Part shown: piece by piece, positions 38,809 through 52,137 of the stretch
How positions within the stretch are numbered: the first letter of the stretch is position 1
Layout: every line of letters starts with the position of its first letter
Assembly: GCA_037893225.1 (NCBI GenBank)
Contig: JAZGUH010000326.1
Span: forward strand, 2,728,001 to 2,792,000
Direction of reading: 5' to 3'
Origin: Hippasteria phrygiana
Taxonomy: Eukaryota; Echinodermata; Asteroidea; Valvatida; Goniasteridae
Length of the DNA stretch: 64,000 bases
Position numbers and translations under genes: made by a program
Notes under the pieces: generated by a model
The model's database searches: none
What the model was told of the DNA's origin: nothing
The model's input: the letters and a program-made list of their open reading frames with translations, nothing else

Positions 38809-41382
38809 GGAAGAAATTTGTTGCGAGGTTTGAATTTTCTCAAAGAGTTCTAACGCTGTGAAGCTGGCGATGGTCTCAAATTGTTGCGCTAGATCTAAGC
38901 TACCCATACGTGTGAAAATTGCTGGATTTGGTCAATATCCCATTCAATTATGAACAGGGAAAGGCGGGGCGTTCATCTGAAAATGTGGCAAACGTTAAGC
39001 AGTCACAATGCAGTAAACGGGAGAACGCACACAGAGTTCACGGGAAGAAATTAGGTGCGAGGTTTGAATTTTCTCGAAGAGTTCTAACGCTGTGAAGCTG
39101 GTGATGGTCTCAAATTGTTGCGCTATATCTAAGCTACCCATACGTGTAAACATTACTGGATTTGGTCAATATCCCATTCAATTATGAACAGGGAAAGGAG
39201 GGGCGTTCATCTGAAAATATGGCAAACGTTAAGCAGCCACAATGCAGTAAACGGGAGAACGCACACAGAGTTCACGGGAAGAAATTTGTTGCTAGGTTTG
39301 AATTTTCTCGAAGAGTTCTAACGCTGTGAAGCTGGCGATTGTCTCAAATTGTTGCGCTAGATCTAAGCTACCCATACGTGTGAAAATTGCTGGATTTGGT
39401 CAATATCCCATTCAATTATGAACAGGGAAAGGAGGGGCGTTCATCTGAAAATGTGGCGAACGTTAAGCAGTCACAATGCAGTAAACGGGAGAACGCACAC
39501 AGAGTTCACGGGAAGAAATTTGTTGCGAGGTTTGAATTTTCTCGAAGAGTTCTAACGCTGTGAAGCTGGCGATGGTCTCAAATTGTTGCGCTAGATCTAA
39601 GCTACCCATACGTGTGAAAATTGCTGGATTTGGTCAATATCCCATTCAATTATGAACAGGGAAAGGAGGGGCGTTCATCTGAAAATGTGGCAAACGTTAA
39701 GCAGTCACAATGCAGTAAACGGGAGAACGCACACAGAGTTCACAGGAAGAAATTAGGTGCGAGGTTTGAATTTTCTCGAGGAGTTCTAACGCTGTGAAGC
39801 TGGTGATGGTCTGAAATTGTTGCGCTATATCTAAGCTACCCATACGTGTAAACATTACTGGATTTGGTCAATATACCATTCAATTATGAACAGGGAAAGG
39901 AGGGGCGTTCATCTGAAAATGTGGCAAACGTTAAGCAGCCACAATGCAGTAAACGGGAGAACGCACACAGAGTTCACGGGAAGAAATTTGTTGCTAGGTT
40001 TGAATTTTCTGGAAGAGTTCTAACGCTGTGAAGCTGGCGATTGTCTCAAATTGTTGCGCTAGATCTAAGCTACCCATACGTGTGAAAATTGCTGGATTTG
40101 GTCAATATCCCATTCAATTATGAACAGGGAAAGGAGGGGCGTTCATCTGAAAATGTGGCAAACGTTAAGCAGTCACAATGCAGTAAACGGGAGAACGCAC
40201 ACAGAGTTCATGGGAAGAAATTAGGTGCGAGGTTTGAATTTTCTCGAAGAGTTCTAACGCTGTGAAGCTGGCGATGGTCTCAAATCGTTGCGCTAGATCT
40301 AAGCTACCCATAAGTGTAAAAATTACTTGATTTGGTCAATATACCATTCAATTATGAACAGGGAAAGGAGGGGCGTTCATCTGAAAATGTGGCAAACGTT
40401 AAGCAGTCACAATGCAGTAAACGGAAGAACGCACACAGAGTTCACAGGAAGAAATTTGTTGCGAGGTTTGAATTTTCTCAAAGAGTTCTAACGCTGTGAA
40501 GCTGGCGATGGTCTCAAATTGTTGCGCTAGATCTAAGCTACCCATACGTGTGAAAATTGCTGGATTTGGTCAATATCCCATTCAATTATGAACAGGGAAA
40601 GGCGGGGCGTTCATCTGAAAATGTGGCAAACGTTAAGCAGTCACAATGCAGTAAACGGGAGAACGCACACAGAGTTCACGGGAAGAAATTAGGTGCGAGG
40701 TTTGAATTTTCTCGAAGAGTTCTAACGCTGTGAAGCTGGTGATGGTCTCAAATTGTTGCGCTATATCTAAGCTACCCATACGTGTAAACATTACTGGATT
40801 TGGTCAATATCCCATTCAATTATGAACAGGGAAAGGAGGGGCGTTCATCTGAAAATATGGCAAACGTTAAGCAGCCACAATGCAGTAAACGGGAGAACGC
40901 ACACAGAGTTCACGGGAAGAAATTTGTTGCTAGGTTTGAATTTTCTCGAAGAGTTCTAACGCTGTGAAGCTGGCGATTGTCTCAAATTGTTGCGCTAGAT
41001 CTAAGCTACCCATACGTGTGAAAATTGCTGGATTTGGTCAATATCCCATTCAATTATGAACAGGGAAAGGAGGGGCGTTCATCTGAAAATGTGGCGAACG
41101 TTAAGCAGTCACAATGCAGTAAACGGGAGAACGCACACAGAGTTCACGGGAAGAAATTTGTTGCGAGGTTTGAATTTTCTCGAAGAGTTCTAACGCTGTG
41201 AAGCTGGCGATTGTCTGAAATTGTTGCGCTAGATCTAAGCTACCCATACGTGTGAAAATTGCTGGATTTGGTCAATATCCCATTCAATTATGAACAGGGA
41301 AAGGAGGGGCGTTCATCTGAAAATGTGGCAAACGTTAAGCAGTCACAATGCAGTAAACGGAAGAACGCACACAGAGTTCACA
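38107..41382 (+). repeat. HOR W-X-Y-Z-A-B-P/E, two copies (1638 bp each)
   Basis: Copies are 38107-39744 and 39745-41382; the first three monomers of copy 1 are also the end of the preceding 8-monomer HOR. Both B monomers (39277 and 40915) carry the private change gtggcgaac, and both Y monomers carry aaatcgttg. The seventh monomer differs: in copy 1 (39511) it has gatggtctcaaattg and an aaacggg tail, in copy 2 (41149) gattgtctga and an aaacgga tail. All monomers are 234 bp. Confidence 0.92.
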
Positions 41383-41616
41383 GGAAGAAATTAGTTGCGA
41401 GGTTTGAATTTTCTCGAAGAGTTCTAACGCTGTGAAGCTGGCGATGGTCTGAAATTGTTGCGCTATATCTAAGCTACCCATACGTGTGAAAATTACTAGA
41501 TTTGGTCAATATCCCATTCAATTATGAACAGGGAAAGGAGGGGCGTTCATCTGAAAATGTGGCAAACGTTAAGCAGCCACAATGCAGTAAAAGGGAGAAC
41601 GCACACAGAGTTCACG
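41383..41616 (+). repeat. R monomer
   Basis: A single R-type monomer (agttgcgagg, ctatat, attactag, agccac, aaaaggg) joining the 1638-bp HOR to the next block. The same E-to-R-to-D order, with a C monomer inserted, is seen at 53074-54008. Confidence 0.88.
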
Positions 41617-43954
41617 GGAAGAAATTTGTTGCGAGGTTTGAATTTTATCGTAGAGTTCTAACGCTGTGAAGCTGGCGATTGTCTCAAATTGTTGCGCTAG
41701 ATCTAAGCTACCCATACTTGTAAAAATTACTGGATTTGGTCAATATCCCATTCAATTATGAACAGGGAAAGGAGGGGCGTTCATCTGAAAATGTGCCAAA
41801 CGTTAAGCAGTCACAATGCAGTAAACGGGAGAACGCACACAGAGATCACGGCAAGAAATTAGGTGCGAGGTTTGAATTTTCTCGAAGAGTTCTAACGCTG
41901 TGAAGCTGGCGATAGTCTCAAATTGTTGCGCTAGATCTAAGCTACCCATACGTGTGAAAATTACTGGATTTGGTCAATATACCATTCAATTATGAACAGG
42001 GAAAGGAGGGGCGTTCATCTGAAAATATGGCAAACGTTAAGCAGTCACAATACAGAATCGGAAGAACGCACACAGAGTTCACAGGAAGAAATTTGTTGCG
42101 AGGTTTGAATTTTCTCGAAGAGTTCTAACGCTGTGAAGCTGGCGATTGTCTCAAATAGTTGCGCTAGATCTAAGCTACCCATACGTGTGAAAATTGCTGG
42201 ATTTGGTCAATATACCATTCAATTATGAACAGGGAAAGGAGGGGCGTTCATCTGAAAATGTGGCAAACGTTAAGCAGTCACAATGCAGTAAACGGAAGAA
42301 CGCACACAGAGTTCACAGGAAGAAATTAGTTGCGAGGTTTGAATTTTCTCGAAAAGTTCTAACGCTGTGAAGCTGGCGATGGTCTCAAATTGTTGCGCTA
42401 GATCTAAGCTACCCATACGTGTGAAAATTGCTGGATTTGGTCAATATCCCATTCAATTATGAACAGGGAAAGGAGGGGCGTTCATCTGAAAATGTGGCAA
42501 ACGTTAAGCAGTCACAATGCAGTAAACGGGAGAACGCACACAGAGTTCACGGGAAGAAATTAGGTGCGAGGTTTGAATTTTCTCGAGGAGTTCTAACGCT
42601 GTGAAGCTGGTGATGGTCTGAAATTGTTGCGCTATATCTAAGCTACCCATACGTGTGAAAATTACTAGATTTGGTCAATATCCCATTCAATTATGAACAG
42701 GGAAAGGAGGGGCGTTCATCTGAAAATGTGGCAAACGTTAAGCAGCCACAATGCAGTAAAAGGGAGAACGCACACAGAGTTCACGGGAAGAAATTTGTTG
42801 CGAGGTTTGAATTTTATCGTAGAGTTCTAACGCTGTGAAGCTGGCGATTGTCTCAAATTGTTGCGCTAGATCTAAGCTACCCATACTTGTAAAAATTACT
42901 GGATTTGGTCAATATCCCATTCAATTATGAACAGGGAAAGGAGGGGCGTTCATCTGAAAATGTGCCAAACGTTAAGCAGTCACAATGCAGTAAACGGGAG
43001 AACGCACACAGAGATCACGGCAAGAAATTAGGTGCGAGGTTTGAATTTTCTCGAAGAGTTCTAACGCTGTGAAGCTGGCGATAGTCTCAAATTGTTGCGC
43101 TAGATCTAAGCTACCCATACGTGTGAAAATTACTGGATTTGGTCAATATACCATTCAATTATGAACAGGGAAAGGAGGGGCGTTCATCTGAAAATATGGC
43201 AAACGTTAAGCAGTCACAATACAGAATCGGAAGAACGCACACAGAGTTCACAGGAAGAAATTTGTTGCGAGGTTTGAATTTTCTCGAAGAGTTCTAACGC
43301 TGTGAAGCTGGCGATTGTCTCAAATAGTTGCGCTAGATCTAAGCTACCCATACGTGTGAAAATTGCTGGATTTGGTCAATATACCATTCAATTATGAACA
43401 GGGAAAGGAGGGGCGTTCATCTGAAAATGTGGCAAACGTTAAGCAGTCACAATGCAGTAAACGGAAGAACGCACACAGAGTTCACAGGAAGAAATTAGTT
43501 GCGAGGTTTGAATTTTCTCGAAAAGTTCTAACGCTGTGAAGCTGGCGATGGTCTCAAATTGTTGCGCTAGATCTAAGCTACCCATACGTGTGAAAATTGC
43601 TGGATTTGGTCAATATCCCATTCAATTATGAACAGGGAAAGGAGGGGCGTTCATCTGAAAATGTGGCAAACGTTAAGCAGTCACAATGCAGTAAACGGGA
43701 GAACGCACACAGAGTTCACGGGAAGAAATTAGGTGCGAGGTTTGAATTTTCTCGAGGAGTTCTAACGCTGTGAAGCTGGTGATGGTCTGAAATTGTTGCG
43801 CTATATCTAAGCTACCCATACGTGTAAACATTACTGGATTTGGTCAATATCCCATTCAATTATGAACAGGGAAAGGAGGGGCGTTCATCTGAAAATGTGG
43901 CAAACGTTAAGCAGTCACAATGCAGTAAACGTTAGAACGCACACAGAGTTCACA
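41617..43954 (+). repeat. HOR D/K-L-M-N-O, two copies (1169 bp each)
   Basis: Copies are 41617-42785 and 42786-43954. Both begin with the D/K hybrid (ttatcgtagag with acttgta). In copy 1 the fifth monomer (42552) is an O/R hybrid: it starts ctcgaggag, ggtgatgg and ends attactag, agccac, aaaaggg. An exchange between an O and an R monomer explains both the hybrid and the short period. Copy 2 has a normal O with a private aaacgttag. Confidence 0.92.
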
Positions 43955-46759
43955 GGAAGAAATTAGTTGCGAGGTTTGAATTTTCTCGAAGAGTTCTAAC
44001 GCTGTGAAGCTGGCGATGGTCTCCAATTGTTGCGCTAGATCTAAGCTACCCATACGTGTGAAAATTACTGGATTTGGTCAATATACCATTCAATTATGAA
44101 CAGGGAAAGGAGGGGCGTTCATCTGAAAATATGGCAAACGTTAAGCAGTCACAATACAGAATCGGAAGAACGCACACAGAGTTCACGGGAAGAAATTTGT
44201 TGCGAGGTTTGAATTTTCTCGAAGAGTTCTAACGCTGTGAAGCTGGCGATTGTCTCAAATAGTTGCGCTAGATCTAAGCTACCCATACGTGTGAAAATTG
44301 CTGGATTTGGTCAATATACCATTCAATTATGAACAGGGAAAGGAGGGGCGTTCATCTGAAAATGTGGCAAACGTTAAGCAGTCACAATGCAGTAAACGGA
44401 AGAACGCACACAGAGTTCACAGGAAGAAATTAGTTGCGAGGTTTGCATTTTCTCGAAGAGTTCTAACGCTGTGAAGCTGGCGATGGTCTCAAATTGTTGC
44501 GCTAGATCTAAGCTACCCATACGTGTGAAAATTGCTGGATTTGGTCAATATCCCATTCAATTATGAACAGGGAAAGGAGGGGCGTTCATCTGAAAATATG
44601 GCAAACGTTAAGCAGTCACAATACAGAATCGGAAGAACGCACACAGAGTTCACAGGAAGAAATTTGTTGCGAGGTTTGAATTTTCTCGAAGAGTTCTAAC
44701 GCTGTGAAGCTGGCGATTGTCTCAAATAGTTGCGCTAGATCTAAGCTACCCATACGTGTGAAAATTGCTGGATTTGGTCAATACACCATTCAATTATGAA
44801 CAGGGAAAGGAGGGGCGTTCATCTGAAAATGTGGCAAACGTTAAGCAGTCACAATGCAGTAAACGGAAGAACGCACACAGAGTTCACAGGAAGAAATTAG
44901 TTGCGAGGTTTGAATTTTCTCGAAGAGTTCTAACGCTGTGAAGCTGGCGATGGTCTCAAATAGTTGCGCTAGATCTAAGCTACCTATACGTGTGAAAATT
45001 GCTGGATTTGGTCAATATACCATTCAATTATGAACAGGGAAAGGAGGGGCGTTCATCTGAAAATGTGGCAAACGTTAAGCAGTCACAATGCAGTAAACGG
45101 AAGAACGCACACAGAGTTCACAGGAAGAAATTAGTTGCGAGGTTTGAATTTTCTCGAAGAGTTCTAACGCTGTGAAGCTGGCGATGGTCTCAAATTGTTG
45201 CGCTAGATCTAAGCTACCCATACGTGTGAAAATTGCTGGATTTGGTCAATATCCCATTCAATTATGAACAGGGAAAGGAGGGGCGTTCATCTGAAAATGT
45301 GGCAAACGTTAAGCAGTCACAATGCAGTAAACGGGAGAACGCACACAGAGTTCACAGGAAGAAATTAGGTGCGAGGTTTGAATTTTCTCGAGGAGTTCTA
45401 ACGCTGTGAAGCTGGTGATGGTCTGAAATTGTTGCGCTATATCTAAGCTACCCATACGTGTAAACATTACTGGATTTGGTCAATATACCATTCAATTATG
45501 AACAGGGAAAGGAGGGGCGTTCATCTGAAAATGTGGCAAACGTTAAGCAGTCACAATGCAGTAAACGGGAGAACGCACACAGAGTTCATGGGAAGAAATT
45601 AGGTGCGAGGTTTGAATTTTCTCGAAGAGTTCTAACGCTGTGAAGCTGGCGATGGTCTCAAATTGTTGCGCTAGATCTAAGCTACCCATAAGTGTAAAAA
45701 TTACTTGATTTGGTCAATATACCATTCAATTATGAACAGGGAAAGGAGGGGCGTTCATCTGAAAATGTGGCAAACGTTAAGCAGTCACAATGCAGTAAAC
45801 GGAAGAACGCACACAGAGTTCACAGGAAGAAATTTGTTGCGAGGTTTGAATTTTCTCAAAGAGTTCTAACGCTGTGAAGCTGGCGATGGTCTCAAATTGT
45901 TGCGCTAGATCTAAGCTACCCATACGTGTGAAAATTGCTGGATTTGGTCAATATCCCATTCAATTATGAACAGGGAAAGGCGGGGCGTTCATCTGAAAAT
46001 GTGGCAAACGTTAAGCAGTCACAATGCAGTAAACGGGAGAACGCACACAGAGTTCACGGGAAGAAATTAGGTGCGAGGTTTGAATTTTCTCGAAGAGTTC
46101 TAACGCTGTGAAGCTGGTGATGGTCTCAAATTGTTGCGCTATATCTAAGCTACCCATACGTGTAAACATTACTGGATTTGGTCAATATCCCATTCAATTA
46201 TGAACAGGGAAAGGAGGGGCGTTCATCTGAAAATATGGCAAACGTTAAGCAGCCACAATGCAGTAAACGGGAGAACGCACACAGAGTTCACGGGAAGAAA
46301 TTTGTTGCTAGGTTTGAATTTTCTCGAAGAGTTCTAACGCTGTGAAGCTGGCGATTGTCTCAAATTGTTGCGCTAGATCTAAGCTACCCATACGTGTGAA
46401 AATTGCTGGATTTGGTCAATATCCCATTCAATTATGAACAGGGAAAGGAGGGGCGTTCATCTGAAAATGTGGCAAACGTTAAGCAGTAACAATACAGAAT
46501 CGGAAGAACGCACACAGAGTTCACAGGAAGAAATTTGTTGCGAGGTTTGAATTTTCTCGAAGAGTTCAAACGCTGTGAAGCTGGCGATTGTCTCAAATTG
46601 TTGAGCTAGATCTAAGCTACCCATACGTGTGAAAATTGCTGGATTTGGTCAATATCCCATTCAATTATGAACAGGGAAAGGAGGGGCGTTCATCTGAAAA
46701 TGTGGCAAACGTTAAGCAGCCACAATGCAGTAAAAGGGAGAACGCACACAGAGTTCACG
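43955..46759 (+). repeat. P/L-M-S-T-U-P-W/X-Y-Z-A-B-C/R run
   Basis: Twelve monomers. The first (43955-44187, 233 bp) starts as P with gatggtctcc and ends as L (attactgg, ataccatt, aatacagaatcgg). The seventh (45357-45590) is a W/X hybrid: W up to ataccatt, then agtcac, aaacggg and the catggg end of X, so one monomer length has been lost. From 45591 on, the run matches 22909-24077 and opens the second copy of the 22,682-bp-offset duplication. Confidence 0.9.
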
Positions 46760-49700
46760 GGAAGAAATTTGTTGCGAGGTTTGAATTTTATCGTAGAGTT
46801 CTAACGCTGTGAAGCTGGCGATTGTCTCAAATTGTTGCGCTAGATCTAAGCTACCCATACTTGTAAAAATTACTGGATTTGGTCAATATCCCATTCAATT
46901 ATGAACAGGGAAAGGAGGGGCGTTCATCTGAAAATGTGCCAAACGTTAAGCAGTCACAATGCAGTAAACGGGAGAACGCACACAGAGATCACGGCAAGAA
47001 ATTAGGTGCGAGGTTTGAATTTTCTCGAAGAGTTCTAACGCTGTGAAGCTGGCGATAGTCTCAAATTGTTGCGCTAGATCTAAGCTACCCATACGTGTGA
47101 AAATTACTGGATTTGGTCAATATACCATTCAATTATGAACAGGGAAAGGAGGGGCGTTCATCTGAAAATATGGCAAACGTTAAGCAGTCACAATACAGAA
47201 TCGGAAGAACGCACACAGAGTTCACAGGAAGAAATTTGTTGCGAGGTTTGAATTTTCTCGAAGAGTTCTAACGCTGTGAAGCTGGCGATTGTCTCAAATA
47301 GTTGCGCTAGATCTAAGCTACCCATACGTGTGAAAATTGCTGGATTTGGTCAATATACCATTCAATTATGAACAGGGAAAGGAGGGGCGTTCATCTGAAA
47401 ATGTGGCAAACGTTAAGCAGTCACAATGCAGTAAACGGAAGAACGCACACAGAGTTCACAGGAAGAAATTAGTTGCGAGGTTTGAATTTTCTCGAAAAGT
47501 TCTAACGCTGTGAAGCTGGCGATGGTCTCAAATTGTTGCGCTAGATCTAAGCTACCCATACGTGTGAAAATTGCTGGATTTGGTCAATATCCCATTCAAT
47601 TATGAACAGGGAAAGGAGGGGCGTTCATCTGAAAATGTGGCAAACGTTAAGCAGTCACAATGCAGTAAACGGGAGAACGCACACAGAGTTCACGGGAAGA
47701 AATTAGGTGCGAGGTTTGAATTTTCTCGAGGAGTTCTAACGCTGTGAAGCTGGTGATGGTCTGAAATTGTTGCGCTATATCTAAGCTACCCATACGTGTA
47801 AACATTACTGGATTTGGTCAATATCCCATTCAATTATGAACAGGGAAAGGAGGGGCGTTCATCTGAAAATGTGGCAAACGTTAAGCAGTCACAATGCAGT
47901 AAACGGAAGAACGCACACAGAGTTCACAGGAAGAAATTAGTTGCGAGGTTTGAATTTTCTCGAAGAGTTCTAACGCTGTGAAGCTGGCGATGGTCTCAAA
48001 TTGTTGCGCTAGATCTAAGCTACCCATACGTGTGAAAATTGCTGGATTTGGTCAATATCCCATTCAATTATGAACAGGGAAAGGAGGGGCGTTCATCTGA
48101 AAATGTGGCAAACGTTAAGCAGTCACAATGCAGTAAACGGGAGAACGCACACAGAGTTCACGGGAAGAAATTTGTTGCGAGGTTTGAATTTTCTCGAAGA
48201 GTTCTAACGCTGTGAAGCTGGCGATTGTCTGAAATTGTTGCGCTAGATCTAAGCTACCCATACGTGTGAAAATTGCTGGATTTGGTCAATATCCCAGTCA
48301 ATTATGAACAGGGAAAGGAGGGGCGTTCATCTGAAAATGTGGCAAACGTTAAGCAGTCACAATGCAGTAACCGGGAGAACGCACACAGAGTTCACGGGAA
48401 GAAATTTGTTGCGAAGTTTGAATTTTCTCGAAGAGTTCTAACGCTGTGAAGCTGGCGATGGTCTGAAATTGTTGCGCTAGATCTAAGCTACCCATACTTG
48501 TAAAAATTACTGGATTTGGTCAATATCCCATTCAATTATGAACAGGGAAAGGAGGGGCGTTCATCTGAAAATGTGCCAAACGTTAAGCAGTCACAATGCA
48601 GTAAACGGGAGAACGCACACAGAGATCACGGCAAGAAATTAGGTGCGAGGTTTGAATTTTCTCGAAGAGTTCTAACGCTGTGAAGCTGGCGATAGTCTCA
48701 AATTGTTGCGCTAGATCTAAGCTACCCATACGTGTGAAAATTACTGGATTTGGTCAATATACCATTCAATTATGAACAGGGAAAGGAGGGGCGTTCATCT
48801 GAAAATATGGCAAACGTTAAGCAGTCACAATACAGAATCGGAAGAACGCACACAGAGTTCACAGGAAGAAATTTGTTGCGAGGTTTGAATTTTCTCGAAG
48901 AGTTCTAACGCTGTGAAGCTGGCGATTGTCTCAAATAGTTGCGCTAGATCTAAGCTACCCATACGTGTGAAAATTGCTGGATTTGGTCAATATACCATTC
49001 AATTATGAACAGGGAAAGGAGGGGCGTTCATCTGAAAATGTGGCAAACGTTAAGCAGTCACAATGCAGTAAACGGAAGAACGCACACAGAGTTCACAGGA
49101 AGAAATTAGTTGCGAGGTTTGAATTTTCTCGAAAAGTTCTAACGCTGTGAAGCTGGCGATGGTCTCAAATTGTTGCGCTAGATCTAAGCTACCCATACGT
49201 GTGAAAATTGCTGGATTTGGTCAATATCCCATTCAATTATGAACAGGGAAAGGAGGGGCGTTCATCTGAAAATGTGGCAAACGTTAAGCAGTCACAATGC
49301 AGTAAACGGGAGAACGCACACAGAGTTCACGGGAAGAAATTAGGTGCGAGGTTTGAATTTTCTCGAGGAGTTCTAACGCTGTGAAGCTGGTGATGGTCTG
49401 AAATTGTTGCGCTATATCTAAGCTACCCATACGTGTAAACATTACTGGATTTGGTCAATATCCCATTCAATTATGAACAGGGAAAGGAGGGGCGTTCATC
49501 TGAAAATGTGGCAAACGTTAAGCAGTCACAATGCAGTAAACGGAAGAACGCACACAGAGTTCACAGGAAGAAATTAGTTGCGAGGTTTGAATTTTCTCGA
49601 AGAGTTCTAACGCTGTGAAGCTGGCGATGGTCTCAAATTGTTGCGCTAGATCTAAGCTACCCATACGTGTGAAAATTGCTGGATTTGGTCAATATCCCAT

Positions 49701-50033
49701 TCAATTATGAACAGGGAAAGGAGGGGCGTTCATCTGAAAATGTGGCAAACGTTAAGCAGTCACAATGCAGTAAACGGGAGAACGCACACAGAGTTCACGG
49801 GAAGAAATTTGTTGCGAGGTTTGAATTTTCTCGAAGAGTTCTAACGCTGTGAAGCTGGCGATTGTCTGAAATTGTTGCGCTAGATCTAAGCTACCCATAC
49901 GTGTGAAAATTGCTGGATTTGGTCAATATCCCAGTCAATTATGAACAGGGAAAGGAGGGGCGTTCATCTGAAAATGTGGCAAACGTTAAGCAGTCACAAT
50001 GCAGTAACCGGGAGAACGCACACAGAGTTCACG
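46760..50033 (+). repeat. HOR K-L-M-N-O-P-Q, two copies (1637 bp each)
   Basis: Copies are 46760-48396 and 48397-50033, with cccagtc at 48293 and 49930. The first K is the D/K hybrid, as at 24078. The junction bases after each L (cacagg, cacagg, then cacggg in the next block) also match the 24078-27819 stretch. Confidence 0.94.
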
Positions 50034-52137
50034 GGAAGAAATTTGTTGCGAAGTTTGAATTTTCTCGAAGAGTTCTAACGCTGTGAAGCTGGCGATGGTC
50101 TGAAATTGTTGCGCTAGATCTAAGCTACCCATACTTGTAAAAATTACTGGATTTGGTCAATATCCCATTCAATTATGAACAGGGAAAGGAGGGGCGTTCA
50201 TCTGAAAATGTGCCAAACGTTAAGCAGTCACAATGCAGTAAACGGGAGAACGCACACAGAGATCACGGCAAGAAATTAGGTGCGAGGTTTGAATTTTCTC
50301 GAAGAGTTCTAACGCTGTGAAGCTGGCGATAGTCTCAAATTGTTGCGCTAGATCTAAGCTACCCATACGTGTGAAAATTACTGGATTTGGTCAATATACC
50401 ATTCAATTATGAACAGGGAAAGGAGGGGCGTTCATCTGAAAATATGGCAAACGTTAAGCAGTCACAATACAGAATCGGAAGAACGCACACAGAGTTCACG
50501 GGAAGAAATTTGTTGCGAGGTTTGAATTTTCTCGAAGAGTTCTAACGCTGTGAAGCTGGCGATTGTCTCAAATAGTTGCGCTAGATCTAAGCTACCCATA
50601 CGTGTGAAAATTGCTGGATTTGGTCAATATACCATTCAATTATGAACAGGGAAAGGAGGGGCGTTCATCTGAAAATGTGGCAAACGTTAAGCAGTCACAA
50701 TGCAGTAAACGGAAGAACGCACACAGAGTTCACAGGAAGAAATTAGTTGCGAGGTTTGCATTTTCTCGAAGAGTTCTAACGCTGTGAAGCTGGCGATGGT
50801 CTCAAATTGTTGCGCTAGATCTAAGCTACCCATACGTGTGAAAATTGCTGGATTTGGTCAATATCCCATTCAATTATGAACAGGGAAAGGAGGGGCGTTC
50901 ATCTGAAAATATGGCAAACGTTAAGCAGTCACAATACAGAATCGGAAGAACGCACACAGAGTTCACAGGAAGAAATTTGTTGCGACCTTTGAATTTTCTC
51001 GAAGAGTTCTAACGCTGTGAAGCTGGCGATTGTCTCAAATAGTTGCGCTAGATCTAAGCTACCCATACGTGTGAAAATTGCTGGATTTGGTCAATACACC
51101 ATTCAATTATGAACAGGGAAAGGAGGGGCGTTCATCTGAAAATGTGGCAAACGTTAAGCAGTCACAATGCAGTAAACGGAAGAACGCACACAGAGTTCAC
51201 AGGAAGAAATTAGTTGCGAGGTTTGAATTTTCTCGAAGAGTTCTAACGCTGTGAAGCTGGCGATGGTCTCAAATAGTTGCGCTAGATCTAAGCTACCTAT
51301 ACGTGTGAAAATTGCTGGATTTGGTCAATATACCATTCAATTATGAACAGGGAAAGGAGGGGCGTTCATCTGAAAATGTGGCAAACGTTAAGCAGTCACA
51401 ATGCAGTAAACGGAAGAACGCACACAGAGTTCACAGGAAGAAATTAGTTGCGAGGTTTGAATTTTCTCGAAGAGTTCTAACGCTGTGAAGCTGGCGATGG
51501 TCTCAAATTGTTGCGCTAGATCTAAGCTACCCATACGTGTGAAAATTGCTGGATTTGGTCAATATCCCATTCAATTATGAACAGGGAAAGGAGGGGCGTT
51601 CATCTGAAAATGTGGCAAACGTTAAGCAGTCACAATGCAGTAAACGGGAGAACGCACACAGAGTTCACAGGAAGAAATTAGGTGCGAGGTTTGAATTTTC
51701 TCGAGGAGTTCTAACGCTGTGAAGCTGGTGATGGTCTGAAATTGTTGCGCTATATCTAAGCTACCCATACGTGTAAACATTACTGGATTTGGTCAATATA
51801 CCATTCAATTATGAACAGGGAAAGGAGGGGCGTTCATCTGAAAATGTGGCAAACGTTAAGCAGCCACAATGCAGTAAACGGGAGAACGCACACAGAGTTC
51901 ACGGGAAGAAATTTGTTGCTAGGTTTGAATTTTCTGGAAGAGTTCTAACGCTGTGAAGCTGGCGATTGTCTCAAATTGTTGCGCTAGATCTAAGCTACCC
52001 ATACGTGTGAAAATTGCTGGATTTGGTCAATATCCCATTCAATTATGAACAGGGAAAGGAGGGGCGTTCATCTGAAAATGTGGCAAACGTTAAGCAGTCA
52101 CAATGCAGTAAACGGGAGAACGCACACAGAGTTCATG
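50034..52137 (+). repeat. K-L-M-S-T-U-P-W-X block, second copy
   Basis: Matches 27352-29455 at 22,682 bp, including gcgaccttt in T (50982-50990), the most informative private variant in the window. X (51904) ends catggg and leads into Y. Confidence 0.93.
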
